This document shows positions 30,285-39,187 of a stretch of 64,000 bases of DNA, in pieces. The notes under the pieces are model-generated. The model saw only the letters and a list, made by a program, of their open reading frames with translations. It was not told the origin of the DNA and ran no database searches. A program made the position numbers and the translations under genes. Within the stretch, counting starts at the first letter, position 1; each line of letters opens with the position of its first letter. The DNA lies in NCBI RefSeq assembly GCF_003813985.1, contig NZ_CP033897.1, forward strand, positions 744,001 to 808,000. Direction: 5' to 3'. The stretch comes from Corynebacterium gerontici (GTDB lineage: Bacteria > Actinomycetota > Actinomycetes > Mycobacteriales > Mycobacteriaceae).

Positions 30285-31349
30285 ATGTACGAAAAACTCC
30301 CGCAAAAATGCACCTCAAGCTACTATTTCGTCAGCGCCGATCCGGCGGATCCGCTCTGCGATTATCTGCGAGCTCGCCGAAAAGAGGACATCGCTTTTTG
30401 GCGAATGTTGCTCCCCGATCAAGCAGAGGAAGAGGATGCCTTTGCGCTGGCCATCTCCCTTGCGCCTTCGGTTGGCAGGGGCGAACAATACGTCATTAAT
30501 CGATTTACCGCCTTGTGGGTTCTGGATAAGCTCCCGGAAACAAAGGCCGTGATCGAGCAATTGTGGCATTTAGATTTCGCACGCCTGATAGCGATAGGTA
30601 ACACGCTCGACATTATTGAGGAATGGGCAGATATCGATGCCGCATTAGCCAAGTACCTCACCCCTAAACGTGCGGCACAGGTGCTACCTAGCGCCCGCCA
30701 AATTCGAGAATTCATCCGCAAGCACCTCGGCGCAGAACCTTCAAACTCCCTCAGCAGAGACATCCTCATCGAGGAACCCGCGGGCGATCGCCGTCGCGTC
30801 TTCGGTGTACTTACTTCCGACGCTAGCGCCATCATGATGCGTGAAGCAGTCACAAGAACCGCTGAGCAAATGCAGATCAGCCGTGCAGACGCACTGATGT
30901 GCATGGTGCTCGGCGCCGGAGCAAAAGTAACCATCAATCTGTACGAGGACAAGGCTGGCGTTCTCCACACCGCCTCTGGCCACCGCTTCGACCAGGAAGA
31001 AGCCGAGCTGATTCGAGAGCAGGCGAACACGCGCACCCTGGAGCGCCCGGTGGCGACCAAACGCTATCGTTTTAGCGAAAAGATGCGAGCATTCATCGCC
31101 GCTAGGGACGCCCACTGCCGATACCCCGGTTGCTCGGTACCGCATCATCAGTGCGATATCGACCATGTTCTGGAATATAACCGCGGAGGCGTCACTTCGG
31201 TGGAAAACGCCCAACTCCTGTGCAGGCACCACCACAACCTCAAAACGGCAAAGTTGGTCAGAGCGCGCATTGAAGAATCCGCGGAAGTTGTTTGGGCGTA
31301 CCCGAATGGAACCCAATGCGTGACCCAACCAGAAGGAGTGCTGACTTAA
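30285..31349 (+). CDS. DUF222/13E12-type HNH endonuclease
   Basis: 354 aa. The C-terminus holds an HNH nuclease: RDAHCRYPGCSVPHHQCDIDHVLEYNRGGVTSVENAQLLCRHHHNLK, with paired cysteines and the His-Asn-His catalytic series (shown here in overlapping short pieces: CRYPGCS, CDIDHVLEYNRGG, LCRHHHNLK). The N-terminal ~250 residues are the helical DUF222-like part. These multi-copy actinobacterial proteins have no settled role; mobile or damage-linked functions have been suggested. The LexA box upstream supports damage induction. Its stop overlaps that of convergent pnuC (TTAA). Confidence 0.85.
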   Translation: MYEKLPQKCTSSYYFVSADPADPLCDYLRARRKEDIAFWRMLLPDQAEEEDAFALAISLAPSVGRGEQYVINRFTALWVLDKLPETKAVIEQLWHLDFARLIAIGNTLDIIEEWADIDAALAKYLTPKRAAQVLPSARQIREFIRKHLGAEPSNSLSRDILIEEPAGDRRRVFGVLTSDASAIMMREAVTRTAEQMQISRADALMCMVLGAGAKVTINLYEDKAGVLHTASGHRFDQEEAELIREQANTRTLERPVATKRYRFSEKMRAFIAARDAHCRYPGCSVPHHQCDIDHVLEYNRGGVTSVENAQLLCRHHHNLKTAKLVRARIEESAEVVWAYPNGTQCVTQPEGVLT

Positions 31350-32032
31350 GCCTCGCGCTGCACTTTGAGCCAAGTGAAAAATCCCCACAGCACGAAGGCC
31401 GCGTAGAAAATGTACAGAGCCGCTGAGGGGTAGTACCCGGCGCTGAGCAACAGGGGAACGCCGACGATGTCCACGGCAATCCAAATCAGCCAAAACTCGG
31501 TCCAGCCTCGTGCCATGCCGAAGGTCGCCAGCATAGATCCAACAAAGATCCAGGCATCAGCCCACGGTCCCCAAGAGCCGAGAGCCTGGAAGATCGCTGC
31601 GCATATCGCCGTGGCGAGGACCGCGAAAATGATCATGCCGATTCGTTGCTTTGCGCTGGCCCAGTGCGGCTGCACTGCCTCGGGTTCGCTGACAATTGAT
31701 CGTGCGGGATCCACATCCTGGCATTCCCGAACACCGCGACGTTTCGCAGAAGACCACTGCCACCAGCCGTAGAGACTCACGCACAAAAACATAACTTGGC
31801 GGCCCGCTTGACCATAAAGATCAAGATTTTGAGGAGTGTGGAAGACACCGCCAAGAAACACCGTAAATAACAGGAGGTTGCCGATGATCCCCACAGGCCA
31901 CGCCCACACCACGCGCTTCATCCCACCATAAGCACTGGCCAGGCCAAAGACGTTGCCAATGATTTCGCGCCACAAGATGGGCACGCCGCCGATGGTGAGC
32001 GTGGCGTCGAGAAGCGGATTGAGCACAGCCAT
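31346..32032 (-). CDS. pnuC: PnuC-family nicotinamide riboside transporter
   Basis: Membrane protein of 228 aa with seven or so spans. The signature block TEFWLIWIAVDIVGVPLLL and the early WREIIGNVFGLASAYGGMKRVVWAWPVGIIGN are diagnostic of PnuC vitamin transporters, which carry nicotinamide riboside by facilitated diffusion. A hydrophilic loop near residues 100-135 is longer than usual. The start overlaps the prfC stop by one base, so both are co-transcribed. Confidence 0.88.
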   Translation of the reverse strand: MAVLNPLLDATLTIGGVPILWREIIGNVFGLASAYGGMKRVVWAWPVGIIGNLLLFTVFLGGVFHTPQNLDLYGQAGRQVMFLCVSLYGWWQWSSAKRRGVRECQDVDPARSIVSEPEAVQPHWASAKQRIGMIIFAVLATAICAAIFQALGSWGPWADAWIFVGSMLATFGMARGWTEFWLIWIAVDIVGVPLLLSAGYYPSAALYIFYAAFVLWGFFTWLKVQREA

Positions 32033-33675
32033 TAATCCGCCACCATGGGGTACAGCTCGAAGTTTGGGTGCTCTTTTTCAATGAATTGGAGTCGCCACTT
32101 ATCGCTGAACAACGCCACCAGCTCCCCATCGGTGCGGCTAAAGATTTCCACACCGCGTTGCTTCGCTAGATCCGGTGCAGTCTCAGCCGTGGTGCGGCGA
32201 GCAACGGAGTAGGGGATCGGGTCTGCGGTGGTTTCAACGTTGTACTCGTTGAGCATGCGCGCTTGCATCACCTCGAACTGCATGGGACCGACGGCCGCCA
32301 TCACAGGGGCTGCGTCGCCGCGGGCGTCGTTGCGCAGGATCTGGACCACGCCTTCGCTGGCGAGCTGATCCAAAGCCTTACGGAACTGCTTGTACTTGCC
32401 CAAGCTCTTGGCACGAAGCGTGCGGAAGTGCTCGGGAGCGAACTGCGGCATTGGCGGGAACTGAACCTTCCGACCAGCGAAAATCGTATCGCCGGGGGCA
32501 AGAGAACCAGCATTGACCAGGCCGACGATATCTCCAGGGAAGGCGGTCTCCACCGTCGAGCGGGTGCGTCCGAAGACTGTGAGCGCGTACTTGGTGGAAA
32601 AACTCCTGCCGGATTGGGCGTGGGTGACTTGCATGCCGCGGTCAAATTCGCCGGAAACTACGCGCATGAACGCGAGGGAGTCACGGTGGTTTTTGTCCAT
32701 GCCTGCTTGCACTTTGAACACCACGCCGGAGAAATCATCGGTGACCTCGCGGTCGGCGTCGATGGCGGAGGTGGCAGCCTCGACAGCCTTCGGGTCGGAG
32801 GATCGCCCGGTGGGGGAGGGAGCCAACTGGCAGAGGGCGTCGAGGATCTGGTGAACACCAAAGTTCAACATTGCGGAAGCGAAGATGAGGGGAGAAGTGA
32901 CGCACTGCAGGAACAGTTCCTGATCGTGAACCGCGCCGTCGGCTACCAGCAGTTCGGCTTCTTCGGCGGCTGATTCCCACGCGGGGCCCTCTTTCATGGC
33001 AGCAGCTTCGGGATCAAAGTGCTCTTCAGGGGCGATGGTGGAGCCACCGGCGGTGCGCAGGAAGTGAATGTATTCCTCCACTTCGCCTTCAACGTCGAGT
33101 CGCGCCAACCCACGGAAATCGCCTGCTTCGCCCACAGGCCAGTACAGCGGAGTCGGCTGCAGGCCGATTTCGTCGACGATTTCGTCGACAAGCTCGAGGG
33201 GAGTGCGGCCGGGACGGTCCCACTTATTCACCACGGTAATGATGGGTAGGCCGCGCGCCTTACACACTTTGAACAGTTTGAGGGTCTGGGGTTCGAGGCC
33301 TTTGGCGGCGTCGATCAGCATGACTGCGGCATCCACGGCGGTGAGCACGCGGTAGGTGTCCTCGGAGAAGTCCGCGTGGCCGGGTGTGTCCACCAGGTTG
33401 ATCATGTAGGGCTCGCCCTCGTGGCCCTCGGGGGCGTATTCGAATTGCAGCGCGGAGGACGCAATGGAGATGCCACGGTCTTTTTCCATCTCCATCCAGT
33501 CGGAGACGGTGGCCTTCCTGCCAGCCTTTCCGTGCACCGCGCCGGCCTCAGAGATCACGTGCGCGTGGAGCGCTAGGGCCTCGGTGAGCGTGGATTTACC
33601 CGCGTCGGGGTGCGCGATCACGGCGAATGTGCGACGCCTGGAAGCTTCCTGGGCGGTAGTGGCAGAAGAACTCAT
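32032..33675 (-). CDS. prfC: Peptide chain release factor 3
   Basis: Translational GTPase of 547 aa that recycles RF1/RF2 after peptide release. G1 is AHPDAGKSTLTEAL, G2/G3 is KDRGISI with DTPGHADFSEDT, and G4 is NKWDRPG. The post-GTPase region contains the RF3-specific FKVQAGMDKNHRDSLAFMRV. The length is normal. ATG 33675. The promoter should lie in 33676-33709 or further upstream through the SDR gene. Confidence 0.95.
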   Translation of the reverse strand: MSSSATTAQEASRRRTFAVIAHPDAGKSTLTEALALHAHVISEAGAVHGKAGRKATVSDWMEMEKDRGISIASSALQFEYAPEGHEGEPYMINLVDTPGHADFSEDTYRVLTAVDAAVMLIDAAKGLEPQTLKLFKVCKARGLPIITVVNKWDRPGRTPLELVDEIVDEIGLQPTPLYWPVGEAGDFRGLARLDVEGEVEEYIHFLRTAGGSTIAPEEHFDPEAAAMKEGPAWESAAEEAELLVADGAVHDQELFLQCVTSPLIFASAMLNFGVHQILDALCQLAPSPTGRSSDPKAVEAATSAIDADREVTDDFSGVVFKVQAGMDKNHRDSLAFMRVVSGEFDRGMQVTHAQSGRSFSTKYALTVFGRTRSTVETAFPGDIVGLVNAGSLAPGDTIFAGRKVQFPPMPQFAPEHFRTLRAKSLGKYKQFRKALDQLASEGVVQILRNDARGDAAPVMAAVGPMQFEVMQARMLNEYNVETTADPIPYSVARRTTAETAPDLAKQRGVEIFSRTDGELVALFSDKWRLQFIEKEHPNFELYPMVAD

Positions 33676-33709
33676 AGCTCATAACACTACTGCCCGTGTC
33701 CAATTGTGC

Positions 33710-34537
33710 TTAAGCTGGCCACTCAATGCCCAGCAGCGAGGAGCAGATCTCGAAATGCTTAGCCGATTGATCGGGCTTTCGGGCAAAGGGATGCTTGAAC
33801 CCAGCTTTTCGACGATCCCCGTAATACTCCCCCGATTGCCACGCAATACCAGGAGTGCCGTCGATGAAGTACGCTAAATTTTCTCCGCCCTGCACATCGG
33901 AGATACCGAAGGGTTTGATCAGCCGGGATTCGTAGAATTTGCGCATCCATGAGCCTGTATCTCGGGAGAAATTCGACGCGACCACGCCGGGGTGGAAAGA
34001 GCAAGTGGCGATGCGCGGATGGTAGCGGCGATGCAGCTCCTGGGCGAAGATGAGATTGGCCAGCTTGGCATTGCCGTAGGCGCGGTGCTGATCGAACTTG
34101 TTCAAGCCCTGAATATCGTCCAACGCCGGTCGGCCGAAGAGCACATTGGCCATGCTAGAGGTGGCAATAACACGAGCGTTGGAATCAAACAGTTGCGGCA
34201 ACAATTCATGGACAAGCAGCATGGGAGCCAAGTGATTGACTTGAAACGTTAGCTCGTAGCCGTCATCGGTGATTTTGGGCCCGTCAAACAGCCCACCGGC
34301 GTTGTTGGCTAGCACGTCGATACGCTCCCCGCGCAGTTGTTCGGCCAAAGCCCGCACATCATCTAGGCGCGCGAAATCCGCCACGATAGCCTGAGCGCCA
34401 AGCTCCGAGGCGATGGCATTGGTGCGCTCGCGGTTGCGTCCCACAAGAATGAGGCGGTTGTCACAGGCCGCTGCCAGGTGCCGAGCCGCCTCGCGGCCAA
34501 CGCCGGAGCTGGCTCCAGTAATCACGATGGTTCGCAT
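33710..34537 (-). CDS. Short-chain dehydrogenase/reductase
   Basis: 275 aa Rossmann enzyme. The cofactor motif TGASSGVG is at residues 7-14, NNAGG is near 79-83, the catalytic Ser lies in IATSSMA, and the Tyr-Lys pair is in AYGNAKLAN. It resembles retinol-dehydrogenase-like SDRs that use NADP; the substrate is unknown. It starts 6 bp after the pth paralogue, so it is likely in the same transcript. One CGTCGAAAAGC copy (33804) is read in a different frame from most (R-R-K-A). Confidence 0.87.
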   Translation of the reverse strand: MRTIVITGASSGVGREAARHLAAACDNRLILVGRNRERTNAIASELGAQAIVADFARLDDVRALAEQLRGERIDVLANNAGGLFDGPKITDDGYELTFQVNHLAPMLLVHELLPQLFDSNARVIATSSMANVLFGRPALDDIQGLNKFDQHRAYGNAKLANLIFAQELHRRYHPRIATCSFHPGVVASNFSRDTGSWMRKFYESRLIKPFGISDVQGGENLAYFIDGTPGIAWQSGEYYGDRRKAGFKHPFARKPDQSAKHFEICSSLLGIEWPA

Positions 34538-34543
34538 GGTGAG

Positions 34544-35146
34544 CTATTTCCTATGAATTTCTTGTTGAGCCTGCGCCACGCCTTCAGACACGATCAATGC
34601 AACGGCGCGGGCAGCGGTGTCGGCCAGGTCGGTGGCGGTGGGGGCGTCGATGTCGCTGAGCACATAATCCGGCACTGCGACTCCCGCGGCGGGGCGTCCG
34701 ATGCCCATGCGTACCCGAAGGTATTCCCGGGTGCCAAGGTGCTGCGTGATTGACTTCAGGCCATTGTGCCCGTTTTCATTTCCGCCGGATTTGATGCGCA
34801 CGCGCCCAGCGGGCAAATCCAATTCGTCGTGCAGCACTATCACGCGTTCAAGCGGGATGTGCAGGCGCTGGACCAGTGGAGATACGGCTTCCCCGGAAAG
34901 GTTCATGTACGTGGTTGAGCGGACGAACGCCACCCGTTTCCCCACGAGATTCTGGATACGCATCAGTGCCGGAGCCCCGCCGGGGTAGGCCATAAGCGGG
35001 CCGTCAAGCAGCTTATCGACGCCCATGTACCCAACATTATGACGATTCCGCTCATACTGCGCCCCTGGATTACCCAGGCCGATGACCAACCAATCGGCGT
35101 GAAGCTGCTCGGTATTGCGGCGGAAAAGCTTGGAAAAGATGCCCAT
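34544..35146 (-). CDS. Peptidyl-tRNA hydrolase, second paralogue
   Basis: 200 aa. The family core is present: VIGLGNPGAQYERNRHNVGYM with the catalytic His, TYMNLSGEAV with the key Asn, VLHDELDLPAGRVRIKSGGNENGHNGLKS and MGIGRP. It recycles peptidyl-tRNAs that drop off ribosomes. A 15-residue MGIFSKLFRRNTEQL N-terminus is specific to this copy. ATG 35146 has AGGA eight bases upstream. It lies 10 bp downstream of the other pth, and the two proteins differ at many positions, so this is an old duplication. Confidence 0.9.
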   Translation of the reverse strand: MGIFSKLFRRNTEQLHADWLVIGLGNPGAQYERNRHNVGYMGVDKLLDGPLMAYPGGAPALMRIQNLVGKRVAFVRSTTYMNLSGEAVSPLVQRLHIPLERVIVLHDELDLPAGRVRIKSGGNENGHNGLKSITQHLGTREYLRVRMGIGRPAAGVAVPDYVLSDIDAPTATDLADTAARAVALIVSEGVAQAQQEIHRK

Positions 35147-35156
35147 GGTGATCATC

Positions 35157-35687
35157 CTATTCAGCGATGATCGACTCCACAGCATCCGCGCCATCGGCGC
35201 ACAAAATCGGGACGCTGTCTTTTTCGCGCGCGGCGAAAGGCTTCAGCACAAAACTGGCAACGTCCATGCGCCCCGGCGGCCGCCCAATCCCCAAGCCAAC
35301 CTTGTAATACTCCTTGGTGCCCAAGTGTTGGGAAATCGAGCGAAGCCCCTTGTGCCCGTGATCCCCACCGCCGAGACGGCCGTGAACCTCACCGAAGTCC
35401 AATTCGAGGTCGTCGAAGAGCACGATGAGTTGCGTTGGAGGCAGTTTGAAAAAGCCCATAAGAGCCTTCACCGGCTGTCCCGAAAGATTCATCAGGCTGC
35501 GCGGCCGGGCGAGCAGCACCGGCTGGCCATTGACTCGAATCTGTGCCACATCAGTGTTGGTGCGCTTGTGTCCAGAAAAGCTGGATCCGTGGCGATCGGC
35601 GAGCTCATCAAGCGCAGCGACGCCGATATTGTGCCTGGTGCCGGTGTATTTGGGGCCAGGGTTGCCCAGCCCAACCACTAGATGCAT
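35157..35687 (-). CDS. pth: Peptidyl-tRNA hydrolase, first paralogue
   Basis: 176 aa, shorter than the ~190 typical but complete. Motifs are VVGLGNPGPKYTGTRHNIG, RSLMNLSGQPV, LFDDLELDFGEVHGRLGGGDHGHKGLRS and LGIGRPPG. All catalytic positions (Asn, His, Asp) are intact. ATG 35687 has a GGAGG site. The frame is open upstream through rplY but that extension is out-of-frame shadow. It follows rplY with a hairpin between. Confidence 0.92.
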   Translation of the reverse strand: MHLVVGLGNPGPKYTGTRHNIGVAALDELADRHGSSFSGHKRTNTDVAQIRVNGQPVLLARPRSLMNLSGQPVKALMGFFKLPPTQLIVLFDDLELDFGEVHGRLGGGDHGHKGLRSISQHLGTKEYYKVGLGIGRPPGRMDVASFVLKPFAAREKDSVPILCADGADAVESIIAE

Positions 35688-35714
35688 GCGGTGAATACCT
35701 CCTGATACGCGAAG

Positions 35715-35750
35715 CGCCCCGCACGTCGAAAAGCATTTCGGCGCGGGGCG
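35715..35750 (-). terminator. Hairpin between rplY and pth, with the repeat word in its loop
   Basis: CGCCCCGC (35715-35722) pairs with GCGGGGCG (35743-35750). The 20-base loop contains a complete CGTCGAAAAGC copy (35724-35734). There is no T-run on the minus strand, so it may attenuate or protect the rplY message rather than end it. Confidence 0.55.
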
Positions 35751-35766
35751 GGATCTCAGACGCTGT

Positions 35767-36411
35767 TTAGGTAGCGTCTTCTTCGGTGGCCTCAACCTCA
35801 GAAGCGTCGGTCTCGTCGATTTCCTCGGCGGCCTGCTCCTCGGCGTCCTCAGGCTCCTCAGCAACCTCTTCGTGGCCCACGGAACCGATGACCGTCTCGG
35901 GGTCAGCAATGAGGGTGGTGTTTGCAGGCATCTGCAGGTCAGAAGCAAGGATCTTGGTGTCGATCTCTGCGCCTTCAACGGAGTGGATGATCTCTTCGGG
36001 GATGGAGAGCACGTCGGCCTCAACGAGCACAACGTCGGCGTCCTGCACGAGCTGAGCGCCCTGTGCAACTTCACCTTCGAGCACCACGGGAACCTCAACC
36101 TCAACCTTTTCGCCACGCTTGATGGCGAGCAGATCAACGTGGTCTACGTTTAGGGTGAGAACGTTCTGGTCAACGTGCTTGACCATGGCGAGGTGCGGCT
36201 CACCTTCGAGGTCGAGCTCGAACACGGCGTTTGCGCCATTGTTACGGATCAGAGCGTGGAGCTCCAGGATGTCCACAGCGAAGTGGATCGGATCTTCAAG
36301 TGCGCCGCCGTAGATAACACCGGGCACGAAACCTGCGCGACGCAGGCGGCGGGCAGCGCCCTTGCCGAACTCATCGCGGGGCTTAGCGGCAATGGTGGGG
36401 TACTGAGCCAT
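35767..36411 (-). CDS. rplY: 50S ribosomal protein L25/general stress protein Ctc
   Basis: 5S-rRNA-binding ribosomal protein of the long Ctc form, 214 aa. The N-terminal L25 domain has RDEFGKGAARRLRRAGFVPGVIYGG. The C-terminal TL5-like domain is followed by a very acidic tail (EEVAEEPEDAEEQAAEEIDE). ATG 36411 has AGGAG at eight bases; an in-frame ATG six bases upstream and the longer open frame are less likely. The adjacency to pth genes is conserved in many bacteria. Confidence 0.94.
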   Translation of the reverse strand: MAQYPTIAAKPRDEFGKGAARRLRRAGFVPGVIYGGALEDPIHFAVDILELHALIRNNGANAVFELDLEGEPHLAMVKHVDQNVLTLNVDHVDLLAIKRGEKVEVEVPVVLEGEVAQGAQLVQDADVVLVEADVLSIPEEIIHSVEGAEIDTKILASDLQMPANTTLIADPETVIGSVGHEEVAEEPEDAEEQAAEEIDETDASEVEATEEDAT

Positions 36412-36496
36412 TGTCATATCTCCTAAGTTGATTGAAAGTCTTTTCGGCATACACGACAAAAGCCAGCACGAAAGTGCAATGGATCGCGTCGATAAC

Positions 36497-36517
36497 GGTT
36501 CGCAATGGGTGCGAACC
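36497..36517. terminator. Hairpin after the pullulanase-type gene
   Basis: GGTTCGCA/TGCGAACC with a 5-nt loop, 16 bases beyond the minus-strand stop and upstream of rplY. There is no T tract. Confidence 0.45.
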
Positions 36518-36532
36518 CTCGCCGAGACTCAG

Positions 36533-38200
36533 CTAGAGTAGCACATCCATTTGCGGGTGCTCCAAGTCCACCAAGCGTGGCGGATTCGGCTCGAAGAGCA
36601 AGGTGCGCCCATCAACTTTGAACACCACATGCGAAGACGTGATCTCAACGGCCTCGATGGAGTCGGGGGCGTAGGAACGTCGAAAAGCACAAAGCTGGCG
36701 GAAACGGTCCACGTACTGCTTAAGCTGCCGTGCGCGCTCATAATCGAAGGCATTGACATGATCCGGGGAGCGGTAGGAATTCTCATCCCCGCCCTTGGTG
36801 CGCATCATCTCCTGACCTGCGTGAATGAACACCAGGCCGCGGGCAAAGAATTGCAGCGCCGTTGCCAGGGCGCAGCGATCCAGTACTTCCTGTTCGCTCG
36901 TGCGAGGCATCGTGGACGTCAGCTTGTCAAACATCGTGGCGTTGTCGTGGGCCTCGTTATAAACGACCGACTGATCTAGCCCCTTGCCGCTGAGCTCCTC
37001 GAAGAGCTGGCGCATTAAGGATTCGTTGCGAGCCCCCGAAATCACGCCCGTGGAATGCTCGACCAGCGCCGGGCCCTTCATTGCGTCGCGGAAACGATCG
37101 TTGAAGTGGAAAATGCGCGGCATGAGGTGGGCATTGCCCATGTTGGCGGGAACGACACCCTTCGGATGATTCCCCATATGCCAGCCTTCGCCGAGGACGA
37201 TGATACTCGGATCGATCGTGTCTAACGCGCGGCGAATCTCATTCATCGTCTCCACGTCGTGGATTCCCATGAGATCAAAACGGAAGCCGTCGATGGCGAA
37301 TTCCTTGGCCCAATACATCACCGAATCCACCATGAGCTTGCGCATCATCGGCTGCTCAGAAGCCGTCTCATTGCCCACCCCTGTGCCGTTGAGCAGGTGG
37401 CCCCTGCGGTAGCGGAAATAGTAGCCGGGAGCGGTGTGATGCAAGGGAGATTGTGCCACGTCGAACACATGGTTATACACCACGTCCATGATCACGCGAA
37501 GACCTGCGTCATGCATCGCCTGAATCATCATTTTCAACTCGCGGATGCGGCACAAAGGATCACTCGGATCTGTGGCATAGGAGCCCTCCGGCACGTTGTA
37601 TTGCGCCGGATCATAGCCCCAGTTGTACTGGGCATTGAAGCTGAGATCGCCCAGCTCATCCACCGTGGCGAAGTCAAAGATGGGCAAAAGCTGGATATGC
37701 GTGACGCCCAGGGAAGCGATGTAGTCCAGCCCTGTTGGCTGGCCCTCGGGCGTGGTGGTACCGCGTTCAGCCAGGCCTAGGAACTTGCCTTTGTGCGTAA
37801 TGCCGTTCTCTGGGCCTATGGTCATATCGCGAACGTGCGCCTCGTAAATGACCGGGTTGCCTGCAAAGGGCTCGGCGCGAGGAAGGGGATCGGGGCGCAC
37901 CACCACCGAGACACCACTATTGGCCAAGCTGGCGCGAGCGTTGGGGTCATTGCATACGCGCCCATCGACGATGAACTGGTACTCGACCCCCTCGAGCTCG
38001 CCTGGTTGCCGCGATTCCCAATAGCCCTCACGCGTTGGGCTCATCGAGAAGAGCTCGCCGTTGACGAGGAGCTGGACGTCCTGGGCTTCAGGCGCAAATA
38101 CCCGGAATACGGTTGAGCCATCACAGAGCAATGCCCCCAATTGATAGCCATAGAGTCCGGGCCAGTCCTTGGGGGCAGAGTGCCTATTGGATTCCTGCAC
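36533..38200 (-). CDS. pulA: Type I pullulanase-like glycogen/starch debranching enzyme (GH13)
   Basis: 555 aa, short for pullulanases but complete. An N-terminal CBM48-like sandwich (FRVFAPEAQDVQLLVNG) is followed by the GH13 barrel. YNWGYDPAQYNVPEGSYA is the type I pullulanase signature. GH13 region I is DVVYNHV, region II is DGFRFDLMGIHD with the nucleophile Asp, region III is VLGEGW with the acid Glu, and region IV is YNEAHDNATM. No secretion signal is seen, so intracellular alpha-1,6 hydrolysis is expected. The GTG start overlaps the prs stop by one base, an unusual pairing with nucleotide synthesis. Confidence 0.88.
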   Translation of the reverse strand: MQESNRHSAPKDWPGLYGYQLGALLCDGSTVFRVFAPEAQDVQLLVNGELFSMSPTREGYWESRQPGELEGVEYQFIVDGRVCNDPNARASLANSGVSVVVRPDPLPRAEPFAGNPVIYEAHVRDMTIGPENGITHKGKFLGLAERGTTTPEGQPTGLDYIASLGVTHIQLLPIFDFATVDELGDLSFNAQYNWGYDPAQYNVPEGSYATDPSDPLCRIRELKMMIQAMHDAGLRVIMDVVYNHVFDVAQSPLHHTAPGYYFRYRRGHLLNGTGVGNETASEQPMMRKLMVDSVMYWAKEFAIDGFRFDLMGIHDVETMNEIRRALDTIDPSIIVLGEGWHMGNHPKGVVPANMGNAHLMPRIFHFNDRFRDAMKGPALVEHSTGVISGARNESLMRQLFEELSGKGLDQSVVYNEAHDNATMFDKLTSTMPRTSEQEVLDRCALATALQFFARGLVFIHAGQEMMRTKGGDENSYRSPDHVNAFDYERARQLKQYVDRFRQLCAFRRSYAPDSIEAVEITSSHVVFKVDGRTLLFEPNPPRLVDLEHPQMDVLL

Positions 38201-39180
38201 TAGGCGGAACCCTCAAACAGCGTTGTAACCGAGCCGTTTTCAAAGATCTCGTGGATCGTCTTCGCCAGCAGCGGGGCGATGGAGAGCACGGTGAGGTTTT
38301 CCCAACCCTCGGTGTCCTGCGGGAGGGTGTCCGTCGTAATAACTTCCTTGGCGCCACAGCCAGAGAGACGTTCGCGGGCAGGATCAGAGAACACACCGTG
38401 TGTGCAGGCGATGATCACGTCTTCTGCACCGGCATCGCGAAGCACGCCGACGGCACCGGCGATGGTTCCGCCGGTGTCAATCATGTCGTCGAGCAGCACG
38501 GCAGTCTTGCCTGCCACGTCGCCGACCACGCGGTTGGCTACCACTTGGTTGGCGGTGTCCACGCTGCGGGTTTTGTGAACGAATGCCATGGGTGCATCGC
38601 CCAGGGTGTTAGCCCACTTCTCGGCCACCTTCACACGGCCGGCGTCGGGGGAGACCACCACGATATTGTCCAGGGTGTACTTGGACTTGATGTAGTCGGT
38701 GAGGATGGGCATCGCGTGCATGTGATCCACGGGACCGTCGAAGAATCCTTGAATCTGATCAGTGTGCAGGTCCACGCTCACGATGCGATCTGCGCCAGCG
38801 GTGCGAAGGAGATCCGCTACCAGGCGGGCGGAAATCGGCTCACGGCCGCGGTGCTTCTTGTCCTGACGGGCATAGGGGTAGAAGGGCAAAATTGCGGTGA
38901 TGCGCTTGGCGGAGCCACGCTTGAGCGCATCAATCATGATGAGTTGTTCCATCAGCCACTTGTTCAGTGGCTGGCGGTGGGACTGCAGCACGAAGGCGTC
39001 ACAGCCACGGACGGATTCCTCGAAGCGGACGAAGATCTCGCCATTTGCGAAGTCACGCGCAGTGGTGGGCGTGATCTCTGTGCCCAGTTCGCGGGCGACC
39101 GCCTCGGCGAGCTCCGGGTGCGCACGCCCGGAGAACAGCATCATGTTCTTTTCGTTCGTCGACGCATTTTGGCATGTCAT
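38200..39180 (-). CDS. prs: Ribose-phosphate pyrophosphokinase
   Basis: Makes PRPP from ribose-5-phosphate and ATP, for nucleotides, His, Trp and decaprenyl-phosphoryl arabinose. It is 326 aa. It carries FSGRAHPELAEAVARELG, the flexible KKHRGREPISARLVADLL ATP-binding region, DLHTDQIQGFFDGPVDH, and the PRPP loop VLLDDMIDTGGTIAG. It is 7 bp downstream of glmU, the conserved glmU-prs pair. Confidence 0.96.
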   Translation of the reverse strand: MTCQNASTNEKNMMLFSGRAHPELAEAVARELGTEITPTTARDFANGEIFVRFEESVRGCDAFVLQSHRQPLNKWLMEQLIMIDALKRGSAKRITAILPFYPYARQDKKHRGREPISARLVADLLRTAGADRIVSVDLHTDQIQGFFDGPVDHMHAMPILTDYIKSKYTLDNIVVVSPDAGRVKVAEKWANTLGDAPMAFVHKTRSVDTANQVVANRVVGDVAGKTAVLLDDMIDTGGTIAGAVGVLRDAGAEDVIIACTHGVFSDPARERLSGCGAKEVITTDTLPQDTEGWENLTVLSIAPLLAKTIHEIFENGSVTTLFEGSA

Positions 39181-39187
39181 GCGGATA

